Source: a virus. Taken from it: a stretch of 35,831 nucleotides of DNA. Positions 19,313 to 27,350 of the stretch are shown here, one piece after another. A program made the translations under genes and the position numbers. Positions within the stretch are counted from its first letter, which is position 1. Every line of letters starts with the position of its first letter. The stretch spans positions 1 through 35,831 of IMG/VR virus record IMGVR_UViG_3300050015_000093. One strand, written 5' to 3'. The notes under the pieces were generated by a model, which did no database searches, was not told the DNA's origin, and saw only the letters and a list, made by a program, of their open reading frames with translations.

Positions 19313-19810
19313 GTGATCAGCATTAACAAGCTATTAGAATTCATTAACGGGGAAAGTAACGTTGTCAAAGTTGAAGTAATCATATCGAGAGAAAAAACGC
19401 AACAAGGAACCGAATATATAAGTGTTTCTGCCGAAAACAGACCGCTATATTCGTTCTGGCATAATCCCAATAAGAACAAGGGAACGCCTAAACATTCCGG
19501 AGGCAAAAAGCCTTATATAATGTTGATGATAGAAAGAATAGAAGAGATGCGAAAAAACAATATACCTAACATAGAAGATTTGATAGGCTTCATGGTATGT
19601 CTTGGAAATAATGTTCAATGGCATACTGGCAAGCTAATTCATAAGCGCAGTAAAAAACAATTAAAATATGCCGACTTATTAACGTTGTTCTCGTATGGGA
19701 AACGAAAACTAGATAGGATATTGAAAGACTTACAGGACAATAGCCTTTTGCGTAATACGGCAGAAGGTTATTTTATTTCTGACAGTCTTATTAAAAAGGG
19801 AGGCCGTTAG
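19313..19810 (+). CDS. Winged-helix-like protein
   Basis: 165 codons, GTG start; the site is ambiguous because AGAGGTG overlaps the start codon. The N-terminal half is beta-rich (VVKVEVIISREKTQQGTEYISV); the C-terminal half (QLKYADLLTLFSYGKRKLDRILKDLQDNSLLRNTAEGYFIS) reads as a winged helix of the MarR/RepL kind. Possible transcription or replication regulator. Confidence 0.45.
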   Translation: MISINKLLEFINGESNVVKVEVIISREKTQQGTEYISVSAENRPLYSFWHNPNKNKGTPKHSGGKKPYIMLMIERIEEMRKNNIPNIEDLIGFMVCLGNNVQWHTGKLIHKRSKKQLKYADLLTLFSYGKRKLDRILKDLQDNSLLRNTAEGYFISDSLIKKGGR

Positions 19811-19812
19811 AT

Positions 19813-20451
19813 ATGGCTGATAGAATAACGACATATGAACAAGCGTTTGATGGACTTTTGGGAATAGCGGTTAATGATGTATTAAGAAAAGACTATCTTA
19901 GTAAGTTGGAAGCACAAGGACATACAGAAAAAAGCATTTGCTATGCCATATTTAGAGCGCAGGATAAATTAAACGCTTATCGCAGGCAGAGCAACTTCTA
20001 TTCAATACTAACAAACGAAATAAATAAATGGTCTTGGAAAAAGGATGATCCAAGATGGCAACAATGGAGAGATAGAAAAAACGAACAAGAGAGAGCAGCC
20101 AACATAAGGAAAGAATTCTTTAGCGAACTAAGAACAAAAGAAGAGCTAAGCAGCATTGGCAAAAAAAAAAACGCCAAAGGTTTTATTTACTTTATTCAAG
20201 GTAAATGCGGCGGCGCCATCAAAATAGGATTTTCGATTAAACCGGAAGAACGATTGAAAGCATTACAGACAGGTTATCCAGACACCTTGCTTATCTTGTC
20301 TATGGTTCCCGGTTCAGAAGCTACAGAGAGGGCAATACATAAAGAGTTAGAAGCGTTTAGAATGAATGGTGAATGGTTTAGACCCGACGATCATGTGATA
20401 AGTTTTATTAAGAATGTTCAACCAGTAAAGAAATTAAGTGGAAAAATGTGA
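19813..20451 (+). CDS. GIY-YIG superfamily, T5orf172/MUG113-like protein
   Basis: 212 codons, AAAGGGAGGCCGTTAGAT before ATG. A helical N-terminal region (about 1-110, with WKKDDPRWQQWRDRKNEQERA) is followed by a C-terminal T5orf172-like domain: GFIYFIQGKCGGAIKIGFS, EERLKALQTGYPDTL, ATERAIHKELEAFRMNGEWF. The domain is a divergent GIY-YIG nuclease; the lone Glu in the last helix could be the metal ligand. Possibly a homing-like or DNA-processing nuclease. Confidence 0.65.
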   Translation: MADRITTYEQAFDGLLGIAVNDVLRKDYLSKLEAQGHTEKSICYAIFRAQDKLNAYRRQSNFYSILTNEINKWSWKKDDPRWQQWRDRKNEQERAANIRKEFFSELRTKEELSSIGKKKNAKGFIYFIQGKCGGAIKIGFSIKPEERLKALQTGYPDTLLILSMVPGSEATERAIHKELEAFRMNGEWFRPDDHVISFIKNVQPVKKLSGKM

Positions 20452-20459
20452 GATAGTTG

Positions 20460-20511
20460 TCGAGTGCGATCCTATGCCGTGGCGATAACCGACTCGAAGA
20501 CATGACGGCAT
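20460..20511 (+). promoter_or_regulatory. H-type pseudoknot candidate before a small gene
   Basis: TCGAGT (20460-20465) pairs with ACTCGA (20492-20497), and ATGCCGT (20474-20480) pairs with ACGGCAT (20505-20511). The order a-b-a'-b' gives a pseudoknot ending 10 bases before the GGAGGTG site of the 40-codon ORF. A regulatory RNA or ribozyme/riboswitch-like element is possible; no known consensus recognised. Confidence 0.45.
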
Positions 20512-20535
20512 TATATAAGTGGAGGTGATGGCTGG

Positions 20536-20658
20536 ATGAAGCGGATAACCAGATTGGTAGAGTGGTCATTTCAATTTCACACATTGTACGGACAGCAGAA
20601 CAATAGATGGCGTAACAAGATGAAAGCGTTTAAGGCGCTGAATAAGGCAGGCAAATAA
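20536..20658 (+). CDS. 40-residue basic protein
   Basis: ATG 20536 after GGAGGTGATGGCTGG. Strongly basic (MKRITRLVEWSF...RWRNKMKAFKALNKAGK), possible nucleic-acid binder. It sits alone after a pseudoknot-like leader and before the virion block. Function unknown. Confidence 0.45.
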   Translation: MKRITRLVEWSFQFHTLYGQQNNRWRNKMKAFKALNKAGK

Positions 20659-20699
20659 AACATCGTAGCGGCTGTTGTGTAGGCGCGTGGTCGGATGTG

Positions 20700-20746
20700 A
20701 GTTGACTACATTATGTAGTTGACTGACGTATTTTGTGGAGTATAGA
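20700..20746 (+). promoter_or_regulatory. Candidate late promoter with repeats
   Basis: AGTTGACT occurs as a direct repeat at 20700 and 20717. The second supplies TTGACT (20719-20724), then a 16-base spacer and TATAGA (20741-20746). ACTACAT/ATGTAGT is also an inverted repeat between the copies. It precedes the terminase genes, so it may start the late operon. Confidence 0.5.
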
Positions 20747-20783
20747 TGTGTGGGATAACTATGGATGGAGAGGTGATTTTATT

Positions 20784-21191
20784 ATGGCTGGAACTGGAGC
20801 CGTAAGAAAGTATGATGCCGAAGTTTTGGCAGATCAATTAAATGATTATATTGATGATAACGATGATCCACGATTATGTGGATTTTGTGTGGATAGAGAC
20901 AAGCCAAGGCGAGAAACATTATGGTTATTGGCTAAGGATTGTAGTAATCTATCTAACGCCGTTTCGCGTGCGAAGGAAAAATGCGAGATATATCTCACCG
21001 GCTCAACCTGTGCAATACATCCTAAAATAGCAGGTATTCGGCTTGCTGCTAATCATAATATGTATGAAAAGGTAGCAACCGAATTGACTGGCGCCAACGG
21101 TGGCGCTATCCAAGTTGAGGCAATGTCACCTATCGACAGGCAGGCAAGAATAGCTGAGTTGATGGCAAAGAGTGTTAAACTGCTAACCTAA
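20784..21191 (+). CDS. Terminase small subunit
   Basis: 135 codons from ATG 20784 after GAGAGGTG. The pattern is that of phage small terminases: RKYDAEVLADQLNDYI, LCGFCVDRDKPRRETLWLLAKDCSNLSNAVSRAKEKCEIYL (helix-turn-helix-like DNA recognition region), then a C-terminal helix. It recognises the packaging site and delivers DNA to the large terminase. Located directly upstream of the large-terminase genes, as is usual. Confidence 0.65.
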   Translation: MAGTGAVRKYDAEVLADQLNDYIDDNDDPRLCGFCVDRDKPRRETLWLLAKDCSNLSNAVSRAKEKCEIYLTGSTCAIHPKIAGIRLAANHNMYEKVATELTGANGGAIQVEAMSPIDRQARIAELMAKSVKLLT

Positions 21192-21349
21192 AATATGTCC
21201 GCGCTCAATGGAATTACCTTGTTATAGTTAACTAGATTTAGTTATTTGCAACCACAAACCAGCAAACCCGCGTAGATGCTGGATTGTTTGGTTTACACAA
21301 TATATATTATCGGACGTTGTACATATGTTCTATACAGAAAGGAGAAACA

Positions 21350-21502
21350 ATGACTGATAGAGTTAAGGAAAAGAAATGGGAATTAGATGACATTGCCTTG
21401 TTGTTCGACCACAGTTACATAACTAAAGGTGAGTTGTTGGAGATCATTGGCGTATTGGCTAAAGAGATAAAGGCGTTAAAGGATAGGTTGCCACCGTGGT
21501 AA
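21350..21502 (+). CDS. 50-residue helical protein
   Basis: ATG 21350 after AAAGGAGAAACA. Charged helix ending AKEIKALKDRLPPW. It sits between small and large terminase genes. Function unknown. The 160 bases before it hold a hairpin (CCAGC/GCTGG) and no gene. Confidence 0.5.
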   Translation: MTDRVKEKKWELDDIALLFDHSYITKGELLEIIGVLAKEIKALKDRLPPW

Positions 21503-21604
21503 TGCCACTGCCATACCCCTATCCTTGTCAACATCGTAGTCCAGACCCATGTCTAGCCAGATACAGAGTGCTGGGCATAGGCACAGCGTAGTGATACACA
21601 CTTA

Positions 21605-21629
21605 CCTATACATATTGTTGGGGTATAGG
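21605..21629 (+). other. Hairpin in the gap before the large terminase
   Basis: CCTATAC (21605-21611) pairs with GTATAGG (21623-21629). The gap 21503-21696 holds no gene and could contain the packaging (cos/pac) site, but no proof is visible. Confidence 0.35.
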
Positions 21630-21696
21630 AATAAAACAACTTAAGGGTGGTATACAGGACTTCATATTCTATTAGTGGCACAAAGGACTGATTAAC

Positions 21697-22326
21697 ATGT
21701 TAACCCCAGCAGAAGAAATGGAATTAATATCCCTTGCCGAATGGGACTTGTGGTCACGCGATCCCTGGCAATGGATCAAAGATTGCTGCTATACCATGGA
21801 TGAGGCAGACGAGGGCAAGACCAAGCGGTTCCCGGACAAGGAGTATCTATCCTATATATGTACGGCCTGGCTCAAGCATGATCTACTGGCCATACCTAAG
21901 ACCCGGCGTATGATGTTGTCATGGCTGATGATTGCCTTGCATCTATGGGCAGCGTTATTCCATCCCAATAGCGCTATCTTTGTCCAGTCCAAGAAGCAAG
22001 AGGACAGCGACTTCCTGATAGCTGATAAGCGCATGATGTTTATCTATAACAACCTGCCAAAGACGCACAGATGGCCTGTATGTGCTTATAAGTCCTGCAA
22101 CATAGCGGTAAGCAACGGTAGCTATATCAAGGCTATAGGGCAGGGTGCTGACCAACTGCGTGGCTATACAGCTTCATACATTATGCTTGATGAGTGTGCG
22201 TTTTGGGAGCAGGCAGAAGATACCTGGGCAGCTCTAAAACCTACTGTTCAGGGTGGTGGACGTGTTGTGTTGGTAAGCAGTGCGGGCCCAGGCTTCTACC
22301 AAAGAATTTGCGAAGGTGATATTTAA
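21697..22326 (+). CDS. Terminase large subunit, ATPase half (separate ORF)
   Basis: 209 codons. It carries the TerL motor elements: Walker A-like IPKTRRMMLSWL (about 66-77), an adenine-binding-region pattern, Walker B YIMLDECAFW (about 162-171) and the coupling strand VVLVSSAGPGF (about 190-200). It stops at TAA 22324-22326, just past the ATPase fold. The nuclease half is a separate ORF starting at 22326 (TAATG). It would power ATP-driven DNA translocation into the prohead. Confidence 0.75.
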   Translation: MLTPAEEMELISLAEWDLWSRDPWQWIKDCCYTMDEADEGKTKRFPDKEYLSYICTAWLKHDLLAIPKTRRMMLSWLMIALHLWAALFHPNSAIFVQSKKQEDSDFLIADKRMMFIYNNLPKTHRWPVCAYKSCNIAVSNGSYIKAIGQGADQLRGYTASYIMLDECAFWEQAEDTWAALKPTVQGGGRVVLVSSAGPGFYQRICEGDI

Positions 22327-23126
22327 TGCAAGGCGTAACAGAGTATGACACAGACCAAGGCATCCACGTTCTGCGCATCCATTATACTGCTGACCCAGAC
22401 AAGTGCAGTCCTGAGTGGGCAGCAGAGCAAAGGCGCGGCATGACAGAAGCCGCATGGCAACGAGAGATGGAGATCAACTTCAACGTCTTTGCAGGCAAAG
22501 CGTGGTATCCCGAGTTTCGCATAGATTTCCATGTTGCCAAAGAACCACTTGCAGTCATAGATGGCAGGCCAATAGCAAGAGGTTGGGACTACGGTCTTAC
22601 TCCTGCTACCATCTTCTGCCAGACCACAGCCAAAGGCCAGTTGCTAGTTCTCTATCCTGAGTTGCAATCAGTCGATTGTGGTATCCTGGCACATGGTAGA
22701 GTAGTTAAGTCAGAGAGTGCAACATACTTTTCTAAGGCTACATTCAATGACTATGGCGATCCAGCAGGCAATCAACGTTCGCAGACAGATGAGAAGACAG
22801 CTAACGATATACTACGTAGCGAGTATGGTATCAATGTGTTGCCTGGGCCTGTATCCTTCGAGGCTAGAGACAACGCCATACGTAAGTCTCTTACCACTAT
22901 GACACCCGATGGACAACCTATGATGCTGATTGACCCACGTAATACATGGTTGATAGCGGCATTTACAGGTGGTTATCACAGGAAAGAGGTGGCAGGTAGA
23001 TACCTTGAAGAACCCGACAAGAATGAGTACAGTCACATCATGGATGGATATGGATATGTGGCAAGTAGTATCAATTCTATACCAAAGAAGAAGCATAGAA
23101 CAACTCGTAGAGCGGGGGCAATGTAG
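22326..23126 (+). CDS. Terminase large subunit, nuclease half (separate ORF)
   Basis: 266 codons, ATG overlapping the previous TAA by one base, with AAGGTGAT at 22313-22320. The RNase H-like nuclease fold is complete: ARGWDYG (first Asp, about 83-89), FNDYGDPAGN (about 138-147) and HIMDGYGY near the C-terminus with the last Asp. Preceding IHVLRIHYTADPDKCSPEW is the usual TerL linker. It would cut concatemeric DNA before and after packaging. With the ATPase half it adds up to about 475 residues, normal for one TerL. Confidence 0.75.
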   Translation: MQGVTEYDTDQGIHVLRIHYTADPDKCSPEWAAEQRRGMTEAAWQREMEINFNVFAGKAWYPEFRIDFHVAKEPLAVIDGRPIARGWDYGLTPATIFCQTTAKGQLLVLYPELQSVDCGILAHGRVVKSESATYFSKATFNDYGDPAGNQRSQTDEKTANDILRSEYGINVLPGPVSFEARDNAIRKSLTTMTPDGQPMMLIDPRNTWLIAAFTGGYHRKEVAGRYLEEPDKNEYSHIMDGYGYVASSINSIPKKKHRTTRRAGAM

Positions 23127-23357
23127 ATGTCGATATTTGTTTGTGATGAGTGTGGTTGTATGGAAAATACAGCAACAGGATTTTACTGGATGAAGAAGCA
23201 GGATATGTGGGCAGATAAGACACTGACTAACAAAGCGTTGTGCTCTGATTGTGCGCCTACATCGTTTAGTGATGGCAGTAAGTCGGGATATGGTAAATGG
23301 CATAACAAATTCCCCAAGGTTCAATGGGATGGCAAGAGAGAAGTGATTAACAGATGA
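23127..23357 (+). CDS. Small zinc-binding protein
   Basis: 76 codons, ATG directly after the TerL stop. CDECGC (6-11) and CSDC (39-42) give a four-Cys zinc site. The C-terminus is polar and basic. Such proteins often sit beside phage terminases; role unknown. Confidence 0.5.
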   Translation: MSIFVCDECGCMENTATGFYWMKKQDMWADKTLTNKALCSDCAPTSFSDGSKSGYGKWHNKFPKVQWDGKREVINR

Positions 23358-23503
23358 AATGTCCTGATTGTGGCGCAGAGATGCAGCCTAACATTCGAGT
23401 CATAGACGGCAAGGAGATACCTCTACAGGGCTATCGCTGCAGCAACTATGATTGCGGCTATATCAAGCGGAAAGAGACTGTTAGAAGGGCAGGGGCGATG
23501 TAA
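23354..23503 (+). CDS. 49-residue zinc-ribbon protein
   Basis: ATG overlaps the previous TGA. CPDCG (3-7) and, after a short insert, a CSNYDCGY knuckle form a mini zinc ribbon. C-terminus basic (KRKETVRRAGAM). It does not overlap the HNH gene, which starts five bases downstream. Function unknown. Confidence 0.5.
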   Translation: MKCPDCGAEMQPNIRVIDGKEIPLQGYRCSNYDCGYIKRKETVRRAGAM

Positions 23504-23507
23504 TATT

Positions 23508-23858
23508 GTGGATAGACAGGGCAATTTTAATTCAGATAGGTTTCCTTATCGCAAGAATGAAAGTGGATTTAACCTTTGTCGAGTATGCGGTAAGCCATGC
23601 GAAGGGAACAGAACTTGCTGTGATCATAGGTGTTGGCGCGACTTCTTTATGCAAACTGATTGGCAAAGAGTACGGAGAGTGATATTCGAGCGCGACGGCG
23701 GTATGTGTATGAAATGTGGTAAGAAAGTAGACAAGAAAGGCTATCATGTTGACCATATAGAACCAATTAGCAAGGGCGGTGCGGAATGGAGTTTTAGTAA
23801 TCTGGAATTATCCTGCGCTGAATGTAATTTAAAGAAAAGTAACAAAACAGAGAAATGA
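23508..23858 (+). CDS. HNH endonuclease beside terminase
   Basis: 116 codons from GTG 23508, with GGGGCG upstream; a longer in-frame ORF begins at 23448. CRVCGKPC and CMKCGKKV are zinc knuckles around the HNH core HVDHIEPISKGG...SNLELSCAECNLKKSN, where HVDH holds the catalytic His. HNH proteins next to terminase genes can assist packaging cuts in some phages; a homing function is equally possible. Confidence 0.7.
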   Translation: MDRQGNFNSDRFPYRKNESGFNLCRVCGKPCEGNRTCCDHRCWRDFFMQTDWQRVRRVIFERDGGMCMKCGKKVDKKGYHVDHIEPISKGGAEWSFSNLELSCAECNLKKSNKTEK

Positions 23859-23867
23859 GGTGATACC

Positions 23868-24059
23868 ATGATTTACATAGTTACCGTCGGTCAGTACGAT
23901 GATTATGAAATATGCGGCGTGTTTACCAGCAAAGTAGAGGCAGAAGAAATGAGAGATAGTGTAGCAAACTATGATGATACGTTTTGGAAAGATGTCAAAG
24001 TAGAAGAGTGGAAAGATGGAGAAACGGCTAATATTTGGAATGAAAGATTTCGCACTTAG
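23868..24059 (+). CDS. Small alpha/beta protein of common phage type
   Basis: 63 codons, GAGGTGATACC before ATG. MIYIVTVGQYDDYEICGVF then SKVEAEEMRDSVANY and VKVEEWKDGE follow a pattern common in small phage proteins (beta-alpha-beta). Located just upstream of the portal; function unknown. Confidence 0.5.
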   Translation: MIYIVTVGQYDDYEICGVFTSKVEAEEMRDSVANYDDTFWKDVKVEEWKDGETANIWNERFRT

Positions 24060-24069
24060 GAGGTGACAC

Positions 24070-26250
24070 ATGGCTACAATCAAACCCGAGCGCAAGGAAG
24101 CACTCCTAAATACACTCATCCAAGATATTGAGAATAGCAAGTGGTTCGAGACTGACATCGAGCCGTTCATCATTGAGCGTTGCAAGATACAGAAATTTGA
24201 CGAAGACTACTACAACGAGAAATTTCCTGAACTATCCAAGGATTGCCGGGTAACATCTCCTTCTGTATGGGATGCCATCGAGCGCAAGTGTGCTTCGCTC
24301 ATCAAGGTATTTCATTCTACTCTTGACGTTGTACGCGTCACAGGCCATCCCAATTCCAAGAATATGCAGGAAGTTATTAACCACTTTACCCGGGTAGTCA
24401 ATCGCGGCCTACTAGTTGATTATCAGTGGTTCAAAGATGCCTTTATTAATCTCAAAGGGTTAATCAAAGTATCCTGGGTAAAAGAGTATGAGAAACAGAC
24501 AGTGCAAGGCGAGTTCACAACGGATGAAATAGATAAATTTAAACAAGAGGGCGCAGAGGTTAAGTTGTTGTCTACTGTACCTTATGACCCTATATCAGAC
24601 CCTTATATGGTTAATCCCGTTAAACACATCTGCGAAGTCAGCAAGGAAGTGTTGGTAGATGACTATCCCAAGATTGAGAATATGAGTGCCTCTGAATTTA
24701 GGTGGGACAAACACGCTAAGACTATCAAAGATGCCTACTTCACTAATTGCCGCAAGACTGTGACCATTGACTACCTGCGAAAGAACATCAAGAAGAAGAG
24801 CAGGAACGGCACAGAAAGCGGCATGTACGAGAAGGATGCAGTCGAGCGTGTGGCAAGTGGCGAAGGAGAAGAAACTGTAGACACTAACCTAGAGCAAGCG
24901 CAGAAGACTATGGCTGCTCTTGTTGTCAATAACGATAATGTGCCGCTTGACGATCCAGCGCGAACCGTGCAGATTAACGAGTGCCGCAGATACTTCGATA
25001 TTGACGGCGATGGAAAACTTGAATTTGTTTTAGTCACTATCTCTAACAAGGTGATGCTACGCATTGAAATCCTTGACAAGAAAGACCGTCACCCTATCTT
25101 CGACATATCGCCTACCATTGACACGCAGCGAGTGTGGCCAGAGAAGGGTATGATTGATGCAGCAGCGCAGTATCAACACGCTGAGACAGCACTTGTCAGG
25201 CAGTCTATTATTGCAGTTGCCAAAGGGAACAGGCCGCAGACTGGTGTAGACAGCACTAAGATAGTAGACTATGACCAACTTATCGAAGGTGCTGAATACA
25301 TAGAAATAAACGGTGATCCGCACCAAGCGCTGTTTCCTCTTGTAATTGACACTCGTCTAGCTGGCGAAACCTTACCGCTTATCCAATACTGCAAAGATAA
25401 GTTTGAGGCTGTCACAGCCACTACAGCCTATTCTATGGGGCAGGACAGTCCGACAATGAACAACACGGCTACAGGAGTGTCAATCCTTACTCAACAGGCA
25501 AACATGCCAATCGACCTTTACGCCCGCATATTCGGCGAGACAGGCAAACTCGAACTGATGAAATATCTAGGTTATCTTATCCAAAATCACCTTGAAAACC
25601 CTGTAGAGATACCTGTCCAAGATGGTGACCCAAAGGTCATTACTCGTGAAATGTTGCAGGGTAACTTTACCTATGTTATCGACAATACGCTGGGAACTGG
25701 CGTAAAAGAGCAGATGGTTCAGATTATTGGCCAGATGCTTGTTGACTATCCGGCACTTATCCAGGCTGGTATTGCTAACGAGATGAACGTCTACAATGCC
25801 AAGAAGCGGCAACTTGAAGAGGCTGGTATCAAGAATACGGATGAATTTCTGCTGCCGGAAGAACAAATTAAACAGATGATGGCAGCCAAACAGCAACAAG
25901 GACAGATGCCGCCACAAGCGCATTGGTCAGAGAATATGAAGATTGACTTCGCCACCTTACCCGATAAAGGCAAGGCTTTTATTTGCCAACAGTTAGGAAT
26001 ACCACTGCAGTCCGAAGACTTCGCACAGCAAGCGGCCGCAACATTACAGCAATCCGTCACGCAAGATGCCAACAAACATCTAGGCAGTGCATTAGAGAAA
26101 GTCGCAGTCAGCCATTTAAGTAAAGAGAGGAGCATACCTAACAATGGGCAGACCACCAACCAAGCCAACAACCAGGGCCAAAACTCCAATAGACCGCAAC
26201 AAAATTCAGGAGTTAACCAGCAGGGCCCGCCTGGGCAGTTTGGGCAGTGA
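24070..26250 (+). CDS. Portal protein, podovirus (P22-like) type
   Basis: 726 codons, the length of P22-like portals, TAGGAGGTGACAC before ATG. Helical clip and stem pattern (RYFDIDGDGKLEFVLVTISNKVML, then TQRVWPEKGMIDAAAQYQHAETALVRQ) and the C-terminal barrel-like helix. The tail (about 690-726) is a Gln/Asn-rich low-complexity stretch overlapping the next gene. It forms the dodecameric head vertex for packaging and ejection. Confidence 0.8.
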   Translation: MATIKPERKEALLNTLIQDIENSKWFETDIEPFIIERCKIQKFDEDYYNEKFPELSKDCRVTSPSVWDAIERKCASLIKVFHSTLDVVRVTGHPNSKNMQEVINHFTRVVNRGLLVDYQWFKDAFINLKGLIKVSWVKEYEKQTVQGEFTTDEIDKFKQEGAEVKLLSTVPYDPISDPYMVNPVKHICEVSKEVLVDDYPKIENMSASEFRWDKHAKTIKDAYFTNCRKTVTIDYLRKNIKKKSRNGTESGMYEKDAVERVASGEGEETVDTNLEQAQKTMAALVVNNDNVPLDDPARTVQINECRRYFDIDGDGKLEFVLVTISNKVMLRIEILDKKDRHPIFDISPTIDTQRVWPEKGMIDAAAQYQHAETALVRQSIIAVAKGNRPQTGVDSTKIVDYDQLIEGAEYIEINGDPHQALFPLVIDTRLAGETLPLIQYCKDKFEAVTATTAYSMGQDSPTMNNTATGVSILTQQANMPIDLYARIFGETGKLELMKYLGYLIQNHLENPVEIPVQDGDPKVITREMLQGNFTYVIDNTLGTGVKEQMVQIIGQMLVDYPALIQAGIANEMNVYNAKKRQLEEAGIKNTDEFLLPEEQIKQMMAAKQQQGQMPPQAHWSENMKIDFATLPDKGKAFICQQLGIPLQSEDFAQQAAATLQQSVTQDANKHLGSALEKVAVSHLSKERSIPNNGQTTNQANNQGQNSNRPQQNSGVNQQGPPGQFGQ

Positions 26251-26458
26251 ATTTAAAGAAATCATCTTCGCCTTGACCGCCGAAATGCGGCAGGAAATTT
26301 ACCGGGAGATTGAACAGGCTAATGAAATTCAACTTATGACACTAAAGGCTAGGCTTATCAACCTATCGGTATTAGAGGGCAAACTGAACGCCGTAGTCCA
26401 GCAAGGTAAGTCAGCACAGGACAAGATTATCAAGGGAGGTGCCACTAATGTCCTTTAA
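26144..26458 (+). CDS. Hypothetical helical protein overlapping portal end
   Basis: 104 codons, GAGGAGC 11 bases before ATG. It overlaps the portal gene by 107 bases in another frame; the Pro/Thr/Lys-rich N-terminus (RPPTKPTTRAKTPIDRNK) is the counterpart of the portal's Gln/Asn tail. The C-terminal helix (EMRQEIYREIEQANEIQLM) is plausible. Function unknown. Confidence 0.5.
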   Translation: MGRPPTKPTTRAKTPIDRNKIQELTSRARLGSLGSEFKEIIFALTAEMRQEIYREIEQANEIQLMTLKARLINLSVLEGKLNAVVQQGKSAQDKIIKGGATNVL

Positions 26459-26591
26459 ATTAGTTCAAAATAAGATTGCAAAGTCTGAAAACGTAAGCAA
26501 ACAGGCGGCAGGTGCCATACTTGCTAACGCTAGTCGCAAGGCTTCACCGGCGGCCAAGCGGAAAAATCCATCGCTGAAGAAGGTGAAATAA
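26448..26591 (+). CDS. 47-residue basic protein
   Basis: ATG overlaps the previous stop region; AAGGGAGGTG upstream. Basic, Ala-rich, with a KASPAAKRKNPSLKKVK tail. Short lysine-rich proteins between portal and scaffold are common in podoviruses; a DNA- or capsid-binding role is possible. It ends in a TAATG overlap with the next gene. Confidence 0.5.
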   Translation: MSFKLVQNKIAKSENVSKQAAGAILANASRKASPAAKRKNPSLKKVK

Positions 26592-26692
26592 TGGCCAAGA
26601 AACCAGTAAAGATGGATAAAATCGAGAAGAAATTTCCTGATGCAAAATTTCCTCCAAAGATGCCAAAGATGCCGAAAAAGAAAGGGTGTTAG
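26591..26692 (+). CDS. 33-residue Lys/Pro-rich peptide
   Basis: ATG overlaps the previous TAA by one base. Lys and Pro-rich (FPPKMPKMPKKKGC) with a terminal Cys. Real gene status rests on coupling only. Confidence 0.4.
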   Translation: MAKKPVKMDKIEKKFPDAKFPPKMPKMPKKKGC

Positions 26693-26695
26693 TGA

Positions 26696-26860
26696 ATGAA
26701 AGCTAGTATAGTCTTAAAAGATGGTCGTGTTATTGCCGCTGTTAACGTAATCGACACGGCGGGAATTGTGCGTGAACTTGATGAGTTTATGTTTGTTTCT
26801 GTTGGCAGTGTGGTTGTAAACAGCATGGAAGTCATTGCTATCGAATTTATTGGTGAGTAA
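26696..26860 (+). CDS. 54-residue beta-rich protein
   Basis: ATG 26696 follows the previous stop by three bases. Alternating hydrophobics (SIVLKDGRVIAAVNVIDTAG, then FMFVSVGSVVVNSMEVIAIEFIGE) suggest a small beta fold. No family recognised. Confidence 0.45.
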   Translation: MKASIVLKDGRVIAAVNVIDTAGIVRELDEFMFVSVGSVVVNSMEVIAIEFIGE

Positions 26861-26871
26861 GGAGCGTTAAT

Positions 26872-27111
26872 ATGCAAGGAACATGCAAGGACTTTCTAGG
26901 AAAACGTGGGCGCTTGGAAGGATTTTACCACGAATGTGTTAGGGCTATAACAAGAATAGTTCAGCACAGAAACTATGTTTTATGTAAAGTTTATGTTTTT
27001 ACTGGTGATATTCACGAAATAGGTGAAATTTTAGGATATTTTAACGACTTGGAAGAAGCAGAATTGTTTGGAAGTAAATTAGGAATAGAGTATGGAGTTG
27101 ATATATATTGA
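26872..27111 (+). CDS. Hypothetical protein
   Basis: 79 codons, AAGGAGCGTTAAT before ATG. Mixed alpha/beta with aromatic residues (HRNYVLCKVYVFTGD) and an acidic C-terminal helix. It overlaps the next gene's TTG by four bases. Function unknown. Confidence 0.5.
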   Translation: MQGTCKDFLGKRGRLEGFYHECVRAITRIVQHRNYVLCKVYVFTGDIHEIGEILGYFNDLEEAELFGSKLGIEYGVDIY

Positions 27112-27311
27112 CCGGAACCTATAAGGACTTCGATATCAACAAAGGATATGGTACAATCACCGGCGAGGACAAAAACCAATATTTCTGCCATTTCTCCGCT
27201 ATTCAGTCTGATCGCATATCGCTGAATGTTGGTGAGGTAGTTACCTTTGAACCTTTGGAAGAGTCTAAATGTAAACGAGGGAAGACAGCAACGCTGGTTA
27301 AACACGCATAG
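27108..27311 (+). CDS. Cold-shock-domain protein
   Basis: 67 codons, TTG start overlapping the previous TGA. RNP1-like KGYGTITGED (about 12-21) and RNP2-like YFCHFSAI (about 25-32), then LNVGEVVTFEPLEE, follow the cold-shock domain order of CspA. The fold binds ssRNA and ssDNA; in phages it may act as an RNA chaperone or antiterminator. Canonical aromatic binding residues are partly changed (WFN of CspA is DFD here), so affinity may differ. Confidence 0.7.
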   Translation: MTGTYKDFDINKGYGTITGEDKNQYFCHFSAIQSDRISLNVGEVVTFEPLEESKCKRGKTATLVKHA

Positions 27312-27350
27312 AAAGTTGGTGGTCAAGGTGCGTAAAAAACACCTTCAATA

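Noticed and set aside
22812-23324. 170-codon minus-strand ORF
   Set aside because: Antisense to the terminase nuclease domain, whose motifs prove the plus strand is coding.
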